NCBI RefSeq assembly: GCF_000380105.1
Contig: NZ_KB904459.1
Location: 1-36,448 of the forward strand
Origin: Streptococcus orisratti DSM 15617
Lineage (GTDB): Bacteria > Bacillota > Bacilli > Lactobacillales > Streptococcaceae
DNA length: 36,448 bases
Direction of reading: 5' to 3'
This document shows positions 34,580 to 36,448 of the stretch, piece after piece. The first letter of the stretch is position 1. Each line of letters starts with the position of its first letter. Made by a program: the position numbers and the translations under genes. Below the pieces are notes generated by a model. It was not told the origin of the DNA. It saw nothing but the letters and a program-made list of their open reading frames with translations, and did not search any database.

Positions 34580-35404
34580 ATGAAGATTCAAACAACAAAC
34601 CTAGATAAAGGTGGTGGTGGAAAAAGCAGTCATACTTATAACGAAGGAGACTGGCTGTCACGTATCAAAAATAAGCGTGTCCTACTGATTGATGGAGCTA
34701 GAGAATGTAACTTAACGCATTCCTTTGATGTCACAAGTGAAAAAACAATCTATGATATTTTTACAACAGGTGAGTATGAAATTTGTCGGATCAATGATAA
34801 CCTTAGTTTGATTCGTGGAGATGAGCGGCTAACCGATGAACAGTTAGATTTAGCCAGCCGAAATAATAAATACCTTCAACTATTTATGTGGTTCAGTGAG
34901 CATTATGAAGAATTGGCAGAACAGTTTGATATTATCCTAATTGATACGCACAATGATGAAAGTCTAGTAACTGCAAACTTCATTGCTGTGTCAGATATTG
35001 TTCTAGGAGTAACGGACGCATCGACAAATGGTTTTCGGGCTTGGTTGGCCCTTAAAAAGTTTGTTGATTACATCAAGAGTGAAGCTGTCGAAGTTATCAC
35101 CAAGAAAAGCTACGTAAAAGCTGAAGCTTATATCATTGGTAATAAAATCGAGTACTACGGTAATAATGTGACGGACACCTGCAAACAATTTTTAGATGTT
35201 GTCCAGGAAGATGAAGCTTATCTGGGATCTATTCAGAAAAAAGAGCTGGTGGCTAAAAGTTTAGTGATTAACCAAAGTGTTTTTGAGCAACGTGAGCAAA
35301 TGACTCCTAAACAAAACCAAGACCATCAGAAATTTTATGATAATATAGAGTATGTCTATGAGAACATTTTAACAGTACTAGAAGGGGAGGATGCTAATGT
35401 CTGA
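34580..35404 (+). CDS. parA: ParA-family ATPase
   Basis: A 274-residue deviant-Walker ATPase. The P-loop is KGGGGKSS (K10 signature lysine, K15), close to the ParA consensus KGGVGKTT. A RVLLIDGA strand and IILIDTHND (Walker B region) follow. Such proteins position plasmids, and TnGBS-like ICEs also carry them. The C-terminal part is family-like without a DNA-binding N-terminal extension, so it is the small ParA type that works with a separate site-binding partner. The next gene overlaps it by 8 bases and is a good candidate for that partner. The promoter and two sets of palindromic sites lie directly upstream, suggesting autoregulation. Confidence 0.82.
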   Translation: MKIQTTNLDKGGGGKSSHTYNEGDWLSRIKNKRVLLIDGARECNLTHSFDVTSEKTIYDIFTTGEYEICRINDNLSLIRGDERLTDEQLDLASRNNKYLQLFMWFSEHYEELAEQFDIILIDTHNDESLVTANFIAVSDIVLGVTDASTNGFRAWLALKKFVDYIKSEAVEVITKKSYVKAEAYIIGNKIEYYGNNVTDTCKQFLDVVQEDEAYLGSIQKKELVAKSLVINQSVFEQREQMTPKQNQDHQKFYDNIEYVYENILTVLEGEDANV

Positions 35405-35675
35405 TAATCGCTTTGCTCAATTAAGAGATAATTTTGAAAAAGAACCACCTAAACGACGAGTTCCAACGTCTCGAACAACAGCAGCACAAAAAGCGCCTGA
35501 GAGTTATAATAAGAAAGGGCGTTATCCATTTTCGCTGCATTATGATGTCCGCTATGAGAAGTTAGAGGAGCTTGTCGCATTCCATGGGGCTAAGTCAGCT
35601 TCAGATTATCTGGAAAAAATAATTATCCAAGAGTGGGAGAAGATGCAGCGCAAGATCAAGAAAGATAAGGAGTGA
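35397..35675 (+). CDS. small basic protein with ribbon-helix-helix-like C-terminus, likely ParA partner
   Basis: ATG 35397 lies 6 bases after GGGGAGG; ATG 35391 overlaps it. The 92-residue product has a basic, disordered N-terminal half (PPKRRVPTSRTTAAQK). Its C-terminal half reads like a ribbon-helix-helix domain: strand YPFSLHYDV, helix YEKLEELVAFHG, and helix SASDYLEKIIIQEWEKMQ. RHH proteins that pair with small ParA ATPases bind repeated sites in their own and other promoters (for example the omega protein of pSM19035). It is therefore the prime candidate to bind the GTTATATAAC sites; that is inference. It overlaps parA by 8 bases. Confidence 0.68.
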   Translation: MSDNRFAQLRDNFEKEPPKRRVPTSRTTAAQKAPESYNKKGRYPFSLHYDVRYEKLEELVAFHGAKSASDYLEKIIIQEWEKMQRKIKKDKE

Positions 35676-35679
35676 GTCA

Positions 35680-35842
35680 ATGGCTTATTTATCAAAACTA
35701 TCTGATTTAGATCAATCATTGAATGAAAAAACTACAACAATATGGTTTGATCGAAGAAATTCAAGTAGGGAATAATCAACCAAACCGAATTTATTTAACA
35801 GATAAGCTCGTTCATTACATGGTTCAAGGAGAAAGATTATGA
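35680..35842 (+). pseudogene. frameshifted fragment resembling a replication initiator winged helix
   Basis: A start with AAGGAG 7 bases upstream gives MAYLSKLSDLDQSLNEK and then runs out of frame at a six-A tract (35726-35731). In the +1 frame the reading continues as LQQYGLIEEIQVGNNQPNRI and on to VQGERL, stopping at 35840-35842. Removing one A would give a continuous 53-codon gene. The YGLIEE-x5-PN-IYL pattern resembles the wing of RepA_N-type initiators. The stop overlaps the next start (ATGA), so the original gene was coupled to the membrane protein. Alternatives are slippage-dependent expression, a sequencing error in the A run, or use of ATG 35723 alone (39 residues). Confidence 0.5.
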
Positions 35843-36195
35843 TTATTTTTGTTTCTATCAAAAAGCTTGTTCAGACGTTCTGGTGGTTGATAGCAGCAAT
35901 AGCGCTGTATATCTTCTATCAGTCTATTGGCTTAAATATGTTCTTCTTGCTAGTTATTGGACTGCTGGCATTGAAGTTTGTTCCTGTCCTAGTGTTACCT
36001 ATTATCATCATTGCTCTAGGAGTCCATTTCTCAGGTGGCTTTTCGTTCATTGCAGACTTTTTAGAAACAGGAATTGTTATGCTTATAGGCTTTCCTTTTG
36101 TCCTCATAACTTGGCTGTTTATTGATGAACAGATAAAACAATGCAAGGAGCTTAAACAGTTAAGAGCTGACATTAAAAAATTAAGAACTAAATAA
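35839..36195 (+). CDS. polytopic small membrane protein
   Basis: A 118-residue protein with about three to four hydrophobic segments (residues roughly 9-27, 30-47, 48-66, 75-93) and a charged C-terminal helix (KQCKELKQLRADIKKLRTK). It is coupled to the preceding fragment by an ATGA overlap and followed by a terminator, so it closes the parA unit. No family is recognised. A membrane protein in a partition or control operon is unusual. Confidence 0.72.
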   Translation: MIIFVSIKKLVQTFWWLIAAIALYIFYQSIGLNMFFLLVIGLLALKFVPVLVLPIIIIALGVHFSGGFSFIADFLETGIVMLIGFPFVLITWLFIDEQIKQCKELKQLRADIKKLRTK

Positions 36196-36208
36196 CACAG
36201 AAGTATAG

Positions 36209-36235
36209 AGCCCTTGCCTATTGGAAGGGCTTTTT
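36209..36235 (+). terminator. terminator of the parA unit
   Basis: Stem AGCCCTT (36209-36215) with AAGGGCT (36225-36231), 9-nt loop, T5 tail. Confidence 0.83.
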
Positions 36236-36255
36236 AATTCAGAATTAAAATAAAT

Positions 36256-36284
36256 TTGAAAAGAAAATGCTGAATCTATAAAAT
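36256..36284 (+). promoter_or_regulatory. sigma-A-like promoter of the last gene
   Basis: TTGAAA (36256-36261), a 17-nt spacer, TAAAAT (36279-36284). It lies 41 bases upstream of ATG 36325 and is not the shared transfer block. Confidence 0.65.
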
Positions 36285-36324
36285 AAGGTCGTTATTTCAA
36301 AATTAAAGGAGAGGAAGAGGGAAG

Positions 36325-36448
36325 ATGACGACCTTTGATGAAAGAGAACTGAAGGAGCATCTATTTAAACAAAATGCGATTGACTTTTATGACTTTGTGG
36401 CCAAGTACGACGATCAAATGGTCCCAATTATGAAAGCTAGAGGATACA
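36325..36448 (+). CDS. start of an unidentified gene (partial, off right end)
   Basis: ATG 36325 follows a purine-rich ribosome binding region (AAAGGAGAGGAAGAGGGAAG). Forty-one codons are present, beginning MTTFDERELKEHLFKQN and including DFYDFVAKYDDQMVPIMKAR. The sequence is soluble and acidic-helical. It has its own promoter and follows the terminator of the parA unit. No family can be assigned from this fragment. Confidence 0.7.
   Translation, partial: MTTFDERELKEHLFKQNAIDFYDFVAKYDDQMVPIMKARGY

Noticed and set aside
1..36448. Search for integrase, transposase, attachment sites, tRNA and rRNA genes
   Set aside because: None of the frames shows such a protein and no tRNA-like cloverleaf or rRNA sequence was recognised, so ends of the element and its integration mode are outside the window.

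Overview
The window reads as the conjugation core of a mobile element from a low-GC Gram-positive, most likely a Streptococcus. The support is AT-rich codon use, LPxTG wall proteins with an antigen I/II (GbpC/Spa) adhesin, AAGGAG-type ribosome binding sites, and a Gram-positive type IV secretion system (T4SS). The T4SS proteins resemble those of Trs/pLS20/pCF10-like systems. Almost every gene is on the + strand. No integrase, transposase, intact replication gene, rRNA, tRNA or CRISPR is visible, so an ICE (for example of TnGBS type) and a large conjugative plasmid cannot be told apart here.

Layout. 1-336: possible divergent gene start, inverted repeats that could be an oriT, and a tiny ORF. 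337-2703: MobL/MobP2-type relaxase with its own terminator. 2758-9231: unit A, a small acidic protein and a 2028-residue polyvalent primase/ArdC-like protein. 9305-12971: unit B, a type IA topoisomerase and a stripped-down Hsp100 unfoldase. 12993-22326: unit C, VirB2-like subunit, VirB8-like protein, three LPxTG proteins (PrgC-like, SEC10/PgrA surface exclusion, antigen I/II-like adhesin), a 28-residue membrane peptide and SSB. 22536-26000: unit D, a small protein and an oversized VirD4 coupling protein, followed by a lipoprotein with its own promoter. 26620-29172: unit E, VirB6-like channel protein and a stand-alone BRCT protein. 29233-34436: unit F, VirB3-like, TrsD-like, VirB4-like, two small membrane proteins and a VirB1-like wall hydrolase. 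34490-36235: a ParA locus with an RHH-like partner, a frameshifted replication-initiator-like fragment and a membrane protein. A further gene with its own promoter runs off the right end.

Two dispersed DNA motifs tie the element together. Units A-F each begin with a nearly identical 36-bp promoter-like block: TTGTCC, an 18-nt spacer with an invariant CTTAAC, then CATTAT. Twenty-nine of 36 positions are invariant in all six copies and all point the same way. Separately, a palindrome centred on GTTATATAAC (usually flanked by A and T runs) lies upstream of units B, D and F, the lipoprotein and parA, and is repeated as near-copies between the parA promoter and its start codon. At B and F it ends 42 bp before the promoter block and at D 21 bp before it, a difference of two helical turns. 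My inference is a dedicated regulatory, and possibly partition-linked, circuit that switches all transfer operons together.

Other oddities: the VirB4-like ATPase has lost the Walker A lysine and the Walker B aspartate; the Hsp100 protein lacks the N-domain, M-domain and a ClpP loop; a BRCT-only protein sits inside a T4SS operon; and the coupling protein carries about 200 extra residues between its Walker motifs.
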